From contig CAJTZF010000010.1 in assembly GCA_910584245.1 (NCBI GenBank), forward strand, positions 22,152-86,151: DNA of 64,000 nucleotides, in the 5' to 3' direction. The DNA comes from an uncultured Eubacterium sp. Lineage in GTDB: Bacteria > Bacillota > Clostridia > Lachnospirales > Lachnospiraceae. How positions within the stretch are numbered: the first letter of the stretch is position 1; each line of letters starts with the position of its first letter. The position numbers and the translations under genes are program-made. Below are positions 51,399 to 60,886 of this stretch, piece after piece. The notes beneath the pieces are model-generated. The model searched no databases. It was not told the DNA's origin and saw only the letters and a list, made by a program, of their open reading frames with translations.

Positions 51399-52552
51399 GG
51401 AATCCATTGTCGAAGCTTGTTATGGAAATAGAGCCATCGGGAATCCGCCGTTTTTTTGATGTGGCGAATACGGTAGAGAATGTTATTTCCCTCGGCGTAG
51501 GGGAGCCGGATTTTGACACCCCGTGGCATATACGAGAGGAGGGTATTTACTCTCTTGAGAAAGGGAGGACATATTACACTTCCAATGCAGGCCTGTTGCC
51601 GTTGCGTCAGGAAATTAGTACATATCTGCAAAAACGGTTTCAGGTTCCCTATGGACCGGATGAGATACTTGTGACAGTGGGCGGAAGTGAGGCGATTGAT
51701 ATCGGTTTTCGCGCGATGCTCGATCCGGGGGATGAAGTCATTATACCAGAGCCATGTTTTGTATCTTACCTTCCGTGTGTGAGAATGGCCGGCGGCGTGC
51801 CGGTACAGATCTCGCTGGAAGAAAAAGATGAGTTTAAGCTGACGGGGGAGAAGCTGCGGGCGGCTATTACGGAAAAAACGAAAGTGGTCGTGCTGCCGTT
51901 TCCCAACAATCCAACCGGGGCAGTTATGTCAGCGGAGGAACTCCAGGTGATAGCGGATATCGTGAAAGAGAATGATTTATTTGTCATGTCGGATGAGATC
52001 TATTCTGAGCTGAGCTATCTGGGACCTCATGTGTCGATTGCCAGCATTCCGGGAATGGCAGAAAGGACGATCGTGATTAATGGGTTCTCAAAATCCTTTG
52101 CGATGACGGGATGGCGTCTGGGTTATGCGGCGGCGCCGCGTGTGGTGATTCAGCAGATGACGAAAATTCACCAGTATGTTATCATGAGCGCGCCGACGAC
52201 GAGCCAGTATGCTGCAATCGAAGCGCTCAAAAATGGCATAGAAGATGTGGAGCGGATGAGGGAATCTTATAACCAGCGAAGGAGGTTTCTTGTTAAGGAG
52301 CTGAATGAAATGGGACTGCCCTGCTTCGAGCCATATGGCGCATTTTATGTATTTCCAAATATTTCTAAGTTCGGCATGAGCAGTGAGGAGTTTGCGACGC
52401 GCCTTCTTCAGGAACAACGCGTAGCCGTGGTGCCAGGCGATGCTTTCGGAAAATGCGGAGAGGGATTTCTTAGGATTTCTTATGCGTATTCGATCGAAGA
52501 TTTGAAAAGGGCATTAGAAAAGATACAGAATTTTATAGACAATCTGTCGTAA
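51395..52552 (+). CDS. PLP-dependent aminotransferase, class I/II
   Basis: A 385-residue fold-type I aminotransferase. The lysine that binds PLP is in NGFSKSFAMTGWRLGY (near residue 231), with the upstream PNNPTGAV motif, DEIYSEL aspartate region and the C-terminal arginine in FLRISYAYS. This matches the PatA/AspC-like family; the amino-acid substrate cannot be read. It overlaps the Lrp/AsnC gene by 4 bases and is the last gene of the operon that starts with the HypE-like gene or earlier. Confidence 0.93.
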   Translation: MRNPLSKLVMEIEPSGIRRFFDVANTVENVISLGVGEPDFDTPWHIREEGIYSLEKGRTYYTSNAGLLPLRQEISTYLQKRFQVPYGPDEILVTVGGSEAIDIGFRAMLDPGDEVIIPEPCFVSYLPCVRMAGGVPVQISLEEKDEFKLTGEKLRAAITEKTKVVVLPFPNNPTGAVMSAEELQVIADIVKENDLFVMSDEIYSELSYLGPHVSIASIPGMAERTIVINGFSKSFAMTGWRLGYAAAPRVVIQQMTKIHQYVIMSAPTTSQYAAIEALKNGIEDVERMRESYNQRRRFLVKELNEMGLPCFEPYGAFYVFPNISKFGMSSEEFATRLLQEQRVAVVPGDAFGKCGEGFLRISYAYSIEDLKRALEKIQNFIDNLS

Positions 52553-52636
52553 ATATGCTATGTTTATATATAAGATTTAGGCGAAATGAATGGGATAATT
52601 TGGTGGGATGATACTTGTGAAAGGGGTAAAGGAGAT

Positions 52637-53104
52637 ATGGCGACATTAAATGCGGAACATATCAATCCTTTTTTGATGGCGGCTAAAAAAGTACTCCAAG
52701 ATATGTGTTTTGTCGAAGTTTCGATCCAAAAGCCGTCATTAAAGGAAACAAAGTTTGGTCCGGACGTGTGGGTGATTATGATTGGCGTGACCGGGGAGAT
52801 GCGTGGGCAGGTTATTATGGCTATGACAGAGAAAAATGCGTGCGATATCGCATCTAAGATGTGTATGGCAGAGGTAAAGCAGATAGACGATTTTTCAGCG
52901 AGCGCACTCAGTGAATTAGGAAACATGATTATGGGAAATGCGGCGACGGTCTTTTCTTCCAATGGGATTGGTATTGACATTACACCGCCGACACTTTCGC
53001 ATGGACAGGTCAGTTTCACGAACACGTATGCAAAAAATTTGTGCATTCCGCTTATTTTTGGTGATACGAAGGTGGAAATGTACCTGGCGATCAGGCAGGA
53101 ATAA
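52637..53104 (+). CDS. cheX: Chemotaxis phosphatase CheX
   Basis: A 155-residue CheC/CheX/FliY-family protein that dephosphorylates CheY-P. The catalytic SxxxExxN motif is present once (SALSELGN, residues about 93-100) with a PP pair about 22 residues later; CheX has one such site while CheC has two. AAGGAGA (52626-52632) fixes ATG 52637; an in-frame ATG at 52586 lacks one. It lies with TrmL and a chemoreceptor gene, but other chemotaxis genes (CheA, CheW, CheY) are not in the window. Confidence 0.85.
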   Translation: MATLNAEHINPFLMAAKKVLQDMCFVEVSIQKPSLKETKFGPDVWVIMIGVTGEMRGQVIMAMTEKNACDIASKMCMAEVKQIDDFSASALSELGNMIMGNAATVFSSNGIGIDITPPTLSHGQVSFTNTYAKNLCIPLIFGDTKVEMYLAIRQE

Positions 53105-53108
53105 GAGC

Positions 53109-53615
53109 ATGTTGAATATTGTGTTACTGGAACCGGAGATACCGGCGAATACGGGAAATATAGGAAGGACCTGCGTGGCGGCGAATGCCAGGCTGCACCT
53201 TATTGAGCCTATGGGGTTTCGCATTACGGAAAAGCAGGTGAGGCGGGCAGGTCTGGATTACTGGGAGAATTTGGATTACACAGTTTATGATAGTTACCAG
53301 GATTTTTTGGAAAGAAATCCTGGAGCGAATATTTATATGGCTACTACGAAAGCGCAGCGCATTTATTCGGATGTAACATTTGAGGATGACTGCTATATTA
53401 TGTTCGGTAAAGAGAGTGCGGGAATTCCGGAAGAAATTTTACTGAATAATGAGAAAAATGCGATGAGGATTCCGATGTTTGGGGATATTCGTTCCCTGAA
53501 CCTGGGAAATTCGGTGGCCATAGTCCTCTACGAGGCATTGCGGCAGCAAGGGTTTCGGGAGTTGAACCAGAGAGGGAAGCTTCACCGGCTCTCTTGGGGC
53601 GGACAGGAGGAGTAA
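53109..53615 (+). CDS. trmL: tRNA (cytidine(34)-2'-O)-methyltransferase TrmL
   Basis: A 168-residue SPOUT methyltransferase that 2'-O-methylates the wobble base of tRNA-Leu. It has the N-terminal PEIPANTGNIGRTC motif (motif 1), FGKESAGIP (motif 2) and the trefoil-knot motif 3 RSLNLGNSVAIVLYEA, all intact. The length equals E. coli TrmL. The ATG at 53109 begins 4 bases after the cheX stop and gives the classical MLNIVLLEPEIP start; it has no strong RBS and probably uses translational coupling. Confidence 0.95.
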   Translation: MLNIVLLEPEIPANTGNIGRTCVAANARLHLIEPMGFRITEKQVRRAGLDYWENLDYTVYDSYQDFLERNPGANIYMATTKAQRIYSDVTFEDDCYIMFGKESAGIPEEILLNNEKNAMRIPMFGDIRSLNLGNSVAIVLYEALRQQGFRELNQRGKLHRLSWGGQEE

Positions 53616-53630
53616 AGGAGGCAAATATCT

Positions 53631-55502
53631 ATGAAAAAGAAAATGTTTGGTGACAAGCAGAACAAACAGAAGAGCAAAGAGCCGAAGCCGAAGAAGCAGA
53701 AACCGATTTCGGAAAAGAGAAGTGAAAGGAAGAAAAACAGGAAAAAGCTGGAGGGACAGAAGAGAAGCGAGCAGAAACCCAGACGGCAAAAGAAGAGCAG
53801 GACAGGCAGGCAGGATCAGGTAATAGGTATGCCTCTGAGAAACAAAAGTATTCTTTTTGTCGCTATCATGATTTTACTCACTGCGGCGGCTACGATGCTG
53901 GTTGCGATGCCGCAGGTGCACAGTATTATGAGAGATATGACGCAAAATTATATATATGATCTCGCGGATTCCAATGGAAGAATTCTTGATATAGAGGTGT
54001 ATTCCTATGGAGTGAATGTCGGTTTGTCAGAGGAAAATTTGAAGGAGTTGTTTGAGAATGTAAAGGTAAAGGGGGTAGACAACAGTTATGCCTATGTTGT
54101 CGCTGCGGACGGAAATGTGGTTTACCATCCTTCTGCTGACCTTATCGGAAAACCGGCGAAAAATGAAGCTATTTTGCAGGCGGCCAAGGAAATTAATGCA
54201 GGCAAAGAAGTAGAGCCGGGCGTTGCCAACAATAAAGTAGATGGCGAGATGAAGTATGAGGCGTATTATGTAAATCCCCGCGGATGCTTTATTCTGGTAG
54301 TTAGTGCGAACGAAGAGGATGTGTTGGGGACAGCAAATGTGGTGGCAAAGGTTATGGCGGTATCGGCGGGACTGGCTTCGATTGTATGTCTTGTTATTGC
54401 CTTTATCGGTTTCCAGCTGATGTTTGCCCCGCTTAAGAAAATTGCGGAAATTGTTTCCCGTATGGGCGACTTGAACTTTACCAAAGTACCCGAGCTGGAT
54501 AAGCTCTGTACAAATGGTGATGAGACGGGACTGATGGCCCGTTCAGTATGTGTCGTTCAGGATAAGCTCGGGAAAGTTGTTTCAGAATTGCAGGGCCAGA
54601 GCCAGCAGCTATACCAGTCTTCGGATAGCCTGAACAGCAATGCGGCAGCTACTGCGGAGACGATCGGGCAAATTAACCATGCTGTCCATGATATGGCGGA
54701 GGGAGCTACATCCCAGGCAGTGGATACGCAGGCGGCTACGGAGAGCGTAATCATGATTGGAAATATGGTTGAGGAGACGAACCGGGAGGTAGCCAAGTTC
54801 CGCAAAAATGTAGAGGTTATGCACGAGACAGGCATTGAGGCGGTTCAGACATTAAAAGAACTTGAGGATATCAATGCGGAAGTAAAGAATTCGATTGAAC
54901 AGATTTACAGGCAGACAAATATTACGAATGAGTCGGCAATGAAAATAAAGGATGCTATTTTGCTTATTACGTCGATTGCCGACGAGACAAACCTTCTTTC
55001 CCTGAACGCTTCAATTGAAGCGGCCCGCGCCGGGGAACAAGGCAAGGGATTTGCGGTTGTGGCGAACCAGATTCAAAAGCTAGCGGAGCAATCCAATGAT
55101 TCTGCGATGAAGGTACAGGAAATCACGAATATGGTTATGGAAGATTCGGCGAAGGCTGTACAGACGATGGATAAAGTGAAGCTAATTATGGAATCGCAGA
55201 TGCAGAAGGTAGATCTGACCGGAAGTATGTTTGAGAAAGTACAAGAAGAGATTGACCATTCGATGGATGGTATCACGAATATTTATGAGAAGACAGAGGG
55301 CATGGACCATGCCCGGGATAATCTGTTAGATATCGTACAGAGCCTTACCGCTATCGCGGAGGAGAACGCTGCGGGAACAGAAGAGGCGTCCGCCTCTGTC
55401 ACAGAAGTAAGCGTAGTAGTGGAGGACATTTCGAGCAATGCCAAGCAGCTTCAAGGTGTGGCGCAGACGCTTGATGAACATATGAAAGAATTCAGGGTTT
55501 AA
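53631..55502 (+). CDS. Methyl-accepting chemotaxis protein with Cache-type sensor and basic N-terminal tail
   Basis: A 623-residue chemoreceptor. TM1 is at about 73-93, an extracellular single-Cache-like sensor (about 95-235; YAYVVAADGNVVYHP) follows, then TM2 (about 240-262), HAMP, and a long coiled-coil signalling domain with the hairpin tip EAARAGEQGKGFAVVANQI. The first 72 residues before TM1 are exceptional: residues 1-60 hold 28 Lys/Arg against 6 acidic residues. AAAGGAGG 9 bases before the ATG shows this tail is translated. No C-terminal CheR-binding pentapeptide is present. The ligand is unknown. Confidence 0.9.
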   Translation: MKKKMFGDKQNKQKSKEPKPKKQKPISEKRSERKKNRKKLEGQKRSEQKPRRQKKSRTGRQDQVIGMPLRNKSILFVAIMILLTAAATMLVAMPQVHSIMRDMTQNYIYDLADSNGRILDIEVYSYGVNVGLSEENLKELFENVKVKGVDNSYAYVVAADGNVVYHPSADLIGKPAKNEAILQAAKEINAGKEVEPGVANNKVDGEMKYEAYYVNPRGCFILVVSANEEDVLGTANVVAKVMAVSAGLASIVCLVIAFIGFQLMFAPLKKIAEIVSRMGDLNFTKVPELDKLCTNGDETGLMARSVCVVQDKLGKVVSELQGQSQQLYQSSDSLNSNAAATAETIGQINHAVHDMAEGATSQAVDTQAATESVIMIGNMVEETNREVAKFRKNVEVMHETGIEAVQTLKELEDINAEVKNSIEQIYRQTNITNESAMKIKDAILLITSIADETNLLSLNASIEAARAGEQGKGFAVVANQIQKLAEQSNDSAMKVQEITNMVMEDSAKAVQTMDKVKLIMESQMQKVDLTGSMFEKVQEEIDHSMDGITNIYEKTEGMDHARDNLLDIVQSLTAIAEENAAGTEEASASVTEVSVVVEDISSNAKQLQGVAQTLDEHMKEFRV

Positions 55503-55510
55503 AAAGAAAT

Positions 55511-55557
55511 GGCCGTGTGTTCCCATCCAGGTGGATTTTAGATAGGAACACACGGTC
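55511..55557. terminator. Bidirectional inverted repeat between the chemoreceptor and the zinc peptidase genes
   Basis: GGCCGTGTGTTCC (55511-55523) pairs with GGAACACACGGTC (55545-55557) over 13 bp with one G-T pair. On the minus strand it is followed by ATTTCTTTTT, a good terminator for the convergent gene; on the plus strand the T-tract is weaker. Confidence 0.72.
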
Positions 55558-55559
55558 AA

Positions 55560-56249
55560 TTAGTTTCTTCTGCGGTTTGTGAGTAAGATTAACCGGAATA
55601 GCTGCAACGCAGTAGCCAGAGCCGAGGCGATATAAGTCAGGGCAGCTGCGCGGAGCACTTTTTTGGCAGCTCCCACTTCATCTTCGTAGAGAATGTTCGC
55701 GCCGCCCAGCACCCGGATTGCCCGGGAGGAGGCATTAAATTCCACAGGAAGCGTCACAAGCTGGAAGATGAGTACCGCCGCGAATAAAATTACGCCAATC
55801 TGTGCAATTCCCGCATAGCCTAAAATTAATCCAAGCAGGATCATTGGCATAGAAATTCTGGATGCAAAATTGACGACAGGCACGAGAGCGCCGCGGAGCT
55901 TTAACGGCACATATCCGCTGTCGTGCTGGATAGCGTGGCCGCATTCGTGGGCGGCTACCCCAATTGCAGATACCGAAGAGGAGCCATAGACAGAATCGGA
56001 TAATCTTAAAGTCTTAGATCTCGGATCGTAATGATCGGTCAGATTCCCGGATACATGTTGAATCGTCACATCATAAATCCCTGCATTCCGCAGTATTGTT
56101 TCTGCGGCCTGTTCTGCGCGGACGCCGCGCCGGGCCAGTACTCTGCTGTATTTGCGGAAACTGCCATTTACATTTGCTGAGGCTGCCATGCTGATTACAA
56201 TACCGATAATGACGAGAATATAAGTCGGGTCAAAATAATAATGAAGCAC
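55560..56249 (-). CDS. YugP-like zinc metallopeptidase (Zn_peptidase_2)
   Basis: A 229-residue membrane metalloprotease-like protein: N-terminal TM helix, soluble part with HECGHAIQH (HExxH zinc motif), then two or three TM helices and an extended C-terminus containing EFNASSRAI, the region with the third zinc ligand. This matches the PF04298 family, whose substrates are not known. AAAGGAG precedes a GTG start at 56249, which gives the family length; longer readings to 56342 would begin in non-homologous sequence. Confidence 0.88.
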   Translation of the reverse strand: MLHYYFDPTYILVIIGIVISMAASANVNGSFRKYSRVLARRGVRAEQAAETILRNAGIYDVTIQHVSGNLTDHYDPRSKTLRLSDSVYGSSSVSAIGVAAHECGHAIQHDSGYVPLKLRGALVPVVNFASRISMPMILLGLILGYAGIAQIGVILFAAVLIFQLVTLPVEFNASSRAIRVLGGANILYEDEVGAAKKVLRAAALTYIASALATALQLFRLILLTNRRRN

Positions 56250-56431
56250 AGTATCATCTCCTTTTTTATAAAGTTTGCTTTCATCCATTATTATTACAAA
56301 AGTATAACTTTTTTTTCCGTATAAGTCAAACAAATTTTCCATACAAATGTTGTATTACGCAGTATTATATGTTATAATTATGAATTGATAGGTTCAAAAG
56401 CAGAAACAAATTGCAAAGGGGATGTTTTTTT

Positions 56432-57496
56432 ATGATATATAAAGCCTTGATTACAGGAAATAATTATGAAATCATCGACGAGTTCTTTGCTCATATGGAT
56501 AATATTGATACAATGACTACCTCGAACAGGTACCATGATGTTGTAAAACATATTAAGTATTTTACGCCAGATATTTTTGTTTATTGTATCCGTAATGAGT
56601 CTAAGGAGGACTATAGTAAGATAATTCCAATTAAGCATTTACTGGCGAAACATAGACTTCCTTTTGCGGTAGTTGGTTCGAAAGAGGAATGTGACAAGTT
56701 TGAGCAGATCGCGGTGAACATAGCGGATCTGATATTACATAAACCGTTGGAGACGGATGCAATACAGGAAAAAATCTCCGCTTTTTTAGCAAAGTGGAAG
56801 GAAGAGGAATTATCGGCACAGCAGAAACCGGCCGCCCAGGAGAATACAGCGGCGCAGGCGCCAGCGGGCCACATACCGGCCGATCCAATGTCAGCGGCCG
56901 CACAGATGCCTATGGGCCAGATGCCGGCGGGACAGATGTTTATGGGCCAGATGCCGGTGGGTCAAGTGCCAGGCCAGATGCCGGTGGCGCAGGCGCCAGT
57001 AAATCCGGCGCCTGTATCGAATGCGGAGGAAGAGTCAAAGAAAGAGACGCCAAAGCCAGAAGAGCCGAAAAAGCCGGAAAAACCTAAGCTGACAGCGGCA
57101 GATGAAAGAAGAAGGCGGAAAAGGCGTATCCGGGGGCGCGGGCGTATTTTAGTAATTGATGACAACCCATTGATGCTGAAAGTGATCAAAGAGCATTTAC
57201 ATGATGAATATGACGTTGCGACGGCCGTCAATGGAAAGGTGGCATTTCGGTTTTTAGAGCATAGAAGGGTAGACTTAATATTATTGGATTATGAAATGCC
57301 GGGTGAGGATGGACCGGATATATTGGAGAAACTCCGGGCCAAAGAGACTACGACGGATGTGCCGGTTATTTTTCTTACCGGAATTTCAGACCGGAAGAAA
57401 ATTAAGAAAGCGCTCATGATGAAACCAGAAGGCTATTTACTAAAGCCAATTGACCATGATAAGCTTATTAGCACGATAAAAAAATATATCGGCTGA
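56432..57496 (+). CDS. Response-regulator-like protein with Met/Gln/Pro-rich linker and C-terminal receiver domain
   Basis: A 354-residue soluble protein. The N-terminal 125 residues resemble a receiver-fold domain but lack the phospho-acceptor pattern. A flexible linker (about 130-215) contains imperfect GQMPxGQ repeats and a charged Pro/Lys/Glu stretch. The C-terminal receiver (about 235-354) has the acidic pair in VIDDNP, phospho-acceptor D286 (LLDYEMPG), T at about 313 and K at about 336 in LLKPID. There is no output domain, so it is likely a CheY-like or scaffold protein in the same pathway as the hybrid kinase encoded 56 bases downstream. AAAGGGG is 12 bases before ATG 56432. Confidence 0.78.
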   Translation: MIYKALITGNNYEIIDEFFAHMDNIDTMTTSNRYHDVVKHIKYFTPDIFVYCIRNESKEDYSKIIPIKHLLAKHRLPFAVVGSKEECDKFEQIAVNIADLILHKPLETDAIQEKISAFLAKWKEEELSAQQKPAAQENTAAQAPAGHIPADPMSAAAQMPMGQMPAGQMFMGQMPVGQVPGQMPVAQAPVNPAPVSNAEEESKKETPKPEEPKKPEKPKLTAADERRRRKRRIRGRGRILVIDDNPLMLKVIKEHLHDEYDVATAVNGKVAFRFLEHRRVDLILLDYEMPGEDGPDILEKLRAKETTTDVPVIFLTGISDRKKIKKALMMKPEGYLLKPIDHDKLISTIKKYIG

Positions 57497-57552
57497 GTAT
57501 GCTTCACGACGGCAACGCATAACAATCAAACAGGAAAACCAGAGGTATTTTT

Positions 57553-60240
57553 ATGGAATATAAATTGAGTTTATCAGGATTAATTGATACAAAGACACTG
57601 CAGGGAATGCAGAATGCTTTTTCCAAAATGACTGGTATTGCTGTTGTTACAGCGGATGCAGATGGGGCGATGGTTACACAGGGGTCTAAAGTTTCTGAAT
57701 TTTGTAAATACTGCATGCAATCTGTTCCAGATGGCCGTTCCCGTTGTGAACAATGTAATAAGCAGGGGGCGGAAATGGCGCTGAAGAAAGGAAAGGCGGT
57801 TGCTTATACGTGCCACGCCGGTCTGGTTGATTTTGCCGCGCCAATCATTGTACAGGATGAGTTGATTGGGTGTTTTATCGGGGGGCAGGTTTTGTTGAAA
57901 AAGCCTGACCTGAATAAAGTGAAACAGTATGCAGTTGAAATTGGCGCTGATCCGGATAAGGCGGTTGAGGCTGTACAAAAGCTGCGTATTGTGTCACAGG
58001 AAGAGCTGGATAGTGCGATCGACTTCCTCTACACACTGGCCGATCTTCTTTCGGATATTACATTTAGCAGAAATCTTCTTTTTCAGGCAAATTTGGAGCT
58101 CGGGAAGTCCGTAAATATGAAATCGGATTTTCTCGCCAATATGAGCCATGAAATACGGACCCCGATGAATGCCGTAATCGGTATGGCGGAGATGGCATTA
58201 AGAGAAGAGCTCCCTACGATTGCCAGAGAATATATAAATCAAATTAAGGTGGCGGGCAAAACGCTACTTGCCATAATTAATGACATTTTGGACTTTTCAA
58301 AAATTGAATCGGGTAAAATGAATATCAACCTGGAGCCGTATGAACCCCTGTCTGTTTTAAATGATGTGGCAAATATTATCGTGACAAGGCTCAAGACAAA
58401 AGAGGTTGAGCTGATTCTTGATATTAATCCCCATCTGCCATATAAACTGGAAGGGGATAGCGTCCGGCTCAAGCAGATTATATTGAATCTCGCCAATAAC
58501 GCGGCTAAATTCACTTCGGCTGGAAAGATTCTTTTGAGGATGGATTTTGCCAAAATATCGGAGAAAGAAGTAAAGCTGTTTGTCACGGTTGAGGACACGG
58601 GCATTGGCATAAAGAAGGCAGATATCGGAAAGCTGTTTCAGTCCTTTTCACAGGTGGATAGCAAGAGAAACCGGAATATTGAAGGCACGGGGTTAGGTCT
58701 TGCTATTTCCAAGCAGTTATTGTCGCTTATGAATGGGGATATCCATGTGGAGAGCGAATATGAAAAGGGAAGTATTTTTTCTTTTGAGCTCCCGCAGAAG
58801 ATTGTGAGCGAGAAGCCGGGCATTAATATAAAAGAAACGGAAACAATGTATGCAGTGGGCCTGCTCTCAAATGCGTACGTGAAGGAGCAGCTGCAAAAGG
58901 ATATTACAAATCTCGGCGTAGAATACAGGGAACTGAATTCCGGCGTGGAACTTTATACACTGCCAAAGGAGCGAAAGCTGTTTTGTTTTATTGAGCAATC
59001 GCTTATCACGGCGCCGATCGAGGAGTTTGTCAGGGAGAACCCCGAGATAACCGTAGTTGTTTTGACTGGGTTTCACAGTGAGATCCGCTATGATATTGCG
59101 AGCCTCATCGTGGTGAAGAAGCCGGTTTTTGTGCTTAACCTTGCGATGATATTTAATAAAGAGGATATGGGCATAAATTACCACAACGATTCGGGTGACC
59201 AGGATTTCGATTTTATTGCCCCCGATGCGGAAGTTCTTATTGTGGATGACAATGCGGTAAACCTGACGGTCGCAGAAGGGCTTTTGGAACCGCTTCAGAT
59301 GAAAATTGACACGGCGTTAAGTGGAAAAGAAGCAATAGGAAAGATTTCAGTGAACCATTATGATATCGTGTTTATGGATCACATGATGCCAGAGGTAGAC
59401 GGAATCGAGACGACCCATATCATCCGAAGATTTCATACGGAGTACAACGATGTGCCGATTATCGCCTTGACGGCAAATGCCATAGACGGGACAAGGGAAA
59501 TGTTTTGTGCCGAGGGAATGAACGATTTTATTGCCAAACCGATTGAAGTGCGGGTGTTGATTTCAAAGGTGAAGCAATGGCTTTCTCCCGAGAAGATTCA
59601 GAGGGTGTATCATTCTAAGAAACTGCCGGATAAGGTTATAGAAGAAACGAGTATCGTGATCGGCGATCTGGATATTGTTTATGCGCTTGGAATTTTGGGC
59701 AGTGAGAAACTGTTCTGGACCGTTTTGAAGGAGTATTACCGCGTAATCGAGAAAAAAGCCGATCTGATTAAGTCGCTGGAGGAAAAGGAGGACTGGACTG
59801 GTTACACAATTGAGGTCCACGCCTTGAAAAGCGCTTCTAAGCAAATTGGGGCAATCTCATTGTCCGAGAAGGCGGCAGCGATGGAAAAGGCGGGGAATGC
59901 CAGGGATACAAAACGGATTCATGAGTGTACGGATGAAATGCTGGAACAGTATTTGGATTATAAGGTTGTTTTGGAACCATTCTGTGCAGAAGAGGAGGAG
60001 CAGACAGCGGAGCAGAGTATTTCCAAAGATACTCTTGACCAATGCCTGGAGGATATGAGATGTGCAGTGGAGGAACTCGACATGGACCAGATGGAAGCTG
60101 TGATCGGGGAAATGGGGCAGTACTATTATGAGGGATGGCAGCGGGATTTGTTTAAAAGACTTAAGGAAGCGGTCGACGAGGTCGATGTGGACAGCTGTGA
60201 AGACATCATACAGGAATGGGAGAACCGGGAAGAAAAATAA
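57553..60240 (+). CDS. Cytoplasmic PocR-domain hybrid histidine kinase with receiver and HPt domains
   Basis: An 895-residue kinase without TM helices. A PocR ligand-binding domain (about 1-175) has its paired cysteines (CKYC, CEQC) and the AYTCHAGLVDFAAPI signature. HisKA carries H199 (SHEIRTPM), HATPase_c follows (about 295-415), then a degenerate receiver-like region (about 435-545), an intact receiver with D609 (FMDHMMPE) and an HPt domain with H756 (HALKSASK). The multi-step phosphorelay thus runs inside one chain; the final acceptor may be the receiver protein encoded just upstream. PocR domains sense small molecules; the ligand is unknown. AGAGG precedes the ATG. Confidence 0.9.
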   Translation: MEYKLSLSGLIDTKTLQGMQNAFSKMTGIAVVTADADGAMVTQGSKVSEFCKYCMQSVPDGRSRCEQCNKQGAEMALKKGKAVAYTCHAGLVDFAAPIIVQDELIGCFIGGQVLLKKPDLNKVKQYAVEIGADPDKAVEAVQKLRIVSQEELDSAIDFLYTLADLLSDITFSRNLLFQANLELGKSVNMKSDFLANMSHEIRTPMNAVIGMAEMALREELPTIAREYINQIKVAGKTLLAIINDILDFSKIESGKMNINLEPYEPLSVLNDVANIIVTRLKTKEVELILDINPHLPYKLEGDSVRLKQIILNLANNAAKFTSAGKILLRMDFAKISEKEVKLFVTVEDTGIGIKKADIGKLFQSFSQVDSKRNRNIEGTGLGLAISKQLLSLMNGDIHVESEYEKGSIFSFELPQKIVSEKPGINIKETETMYAVGLLSNAYVKEQLQKDITNLGVEYRELNSGVELYTLPKERKLFCFIEQSLITAPIEEFVRENPEITVVVLTGFHSEIRYDIASLIVVKKPVFVLNLAMIFNKEDMGINYHNDSGDQDFDFIAPDAEVLIVDDNAVNLTVAEGLLEPLQMKIDTALSGKEAIGKISVNHYDIVFMDHMMPEVDGIETTHIIRRFHTEYNDVPIIALTANAIDGTREMFCAEGMNDFIAKPIEVRVLISKVKQWLSPEKIQRVYHSKKLPDKVIEETSIVIGDLDIVYALGILGSEKLFWTVLKEYYRVIEKKADLIKSLEEKEDWTGYTIEVHALKSASKQIGAISLSEKAAAMEKAGNARDTKRIHECTDEMLEQYLDYKVVLEPFCAEEEEQTAEQSISKDTLDQCLEDMRCAVEELDMDQMEAVIGEMGQYYYEGWQRDLFKRLKEAVDEVDVDSCEDIIQEWENREEK

Positions 60241-60259
60241 ACAGAAAAGAGGGAATAAA

Positions 60260-60844
60260 ATGAAAAAGAGATGTTGTATTTTACTGCTTGTTGCCGTGGC
60301 AATTCTGGCGTTTGCCGGATGCGGCGAAAAGGACAAGGATTCGGCTGGCGGGAAGCATCATGTGGAAATTGAAGTCCAGGATTATGGAACAATCAAACTG
60401 GAACTGGATGCGGACAAAGCGCCGATTAGTGTGGAGAATTTCTTGAAGCTGGCTGGCGACGGTTTTTATGACGGATTGACATTTCACCGTATTATATCGG
60501 GATTTATGATACAGGGCGGTGATCCATCCGGAAATGGGACTGGCGGCTCCGAGGAGACAATCAAAGGCGAATTTTCGTCAAATGGAGTGGAAAATGACAT
60601 TTCCCATGTACGGGGCGTGATTTCGATGGCGCGTTCCCGGGATTATGACAGCGCCAGCTCGCAGTTTTTTATTATGCATCAGGATGCACCGAGCCTGGAT
60701 GGGGAGTACGCGGCATTTGGCAAGGTCACAGAGGGCATCGAAATTGTAGACCAGATTTGCGAAAAGACTCCGGTGACGGATAATGACGGAACGGTATTGG
60801 CGGAAAATCAGCCGAAAATAAACAAAATCCGGGTCATTGACTGA
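60260..60844 (+). CDS. Lipoprotein cyclophilin-type peptidyl-prolyl isomerase
   Basis: A 194-residue surface PPIase. The N-terminus is a lipoprotein signal with lipobox AGC (C20). The cyclophilin domain (about 35-193) carries the active-site segment FHRIISGFMIQGGDP with the catalytic arginine, SSQFFI and YAAFGKV, so the enzyme looks active. It should help fold secreted proteins outside the membrane. AGAGGGAA before ATG 60260 fixes the start; upstream in-frame codons fall inside the kinase gene. It lies 19 bases after the kinase stop. Confidence 0.93.
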   Translation: MKKRCCILLLVAVAILAFAGCGEKDKDSAGGKHHVEIEVQDYGTIKLELDADKAPISVENFLKLAGDGFYDGLTFHRIISGFMIQGGDPSGNGTGGSEETIKGEFSSNGVENDISHVRGVISMARSRDYDSASSQFFIMHQDAPSLDGEYAAFGKVTEGIEIVDQICEKTPVTDNDGTVLAENQPKINKIRVID

Positions 60845-60886
60845 GTGATGGCTTCTTAAATATAAAAAAGAATTGGAGGAAAGAAT

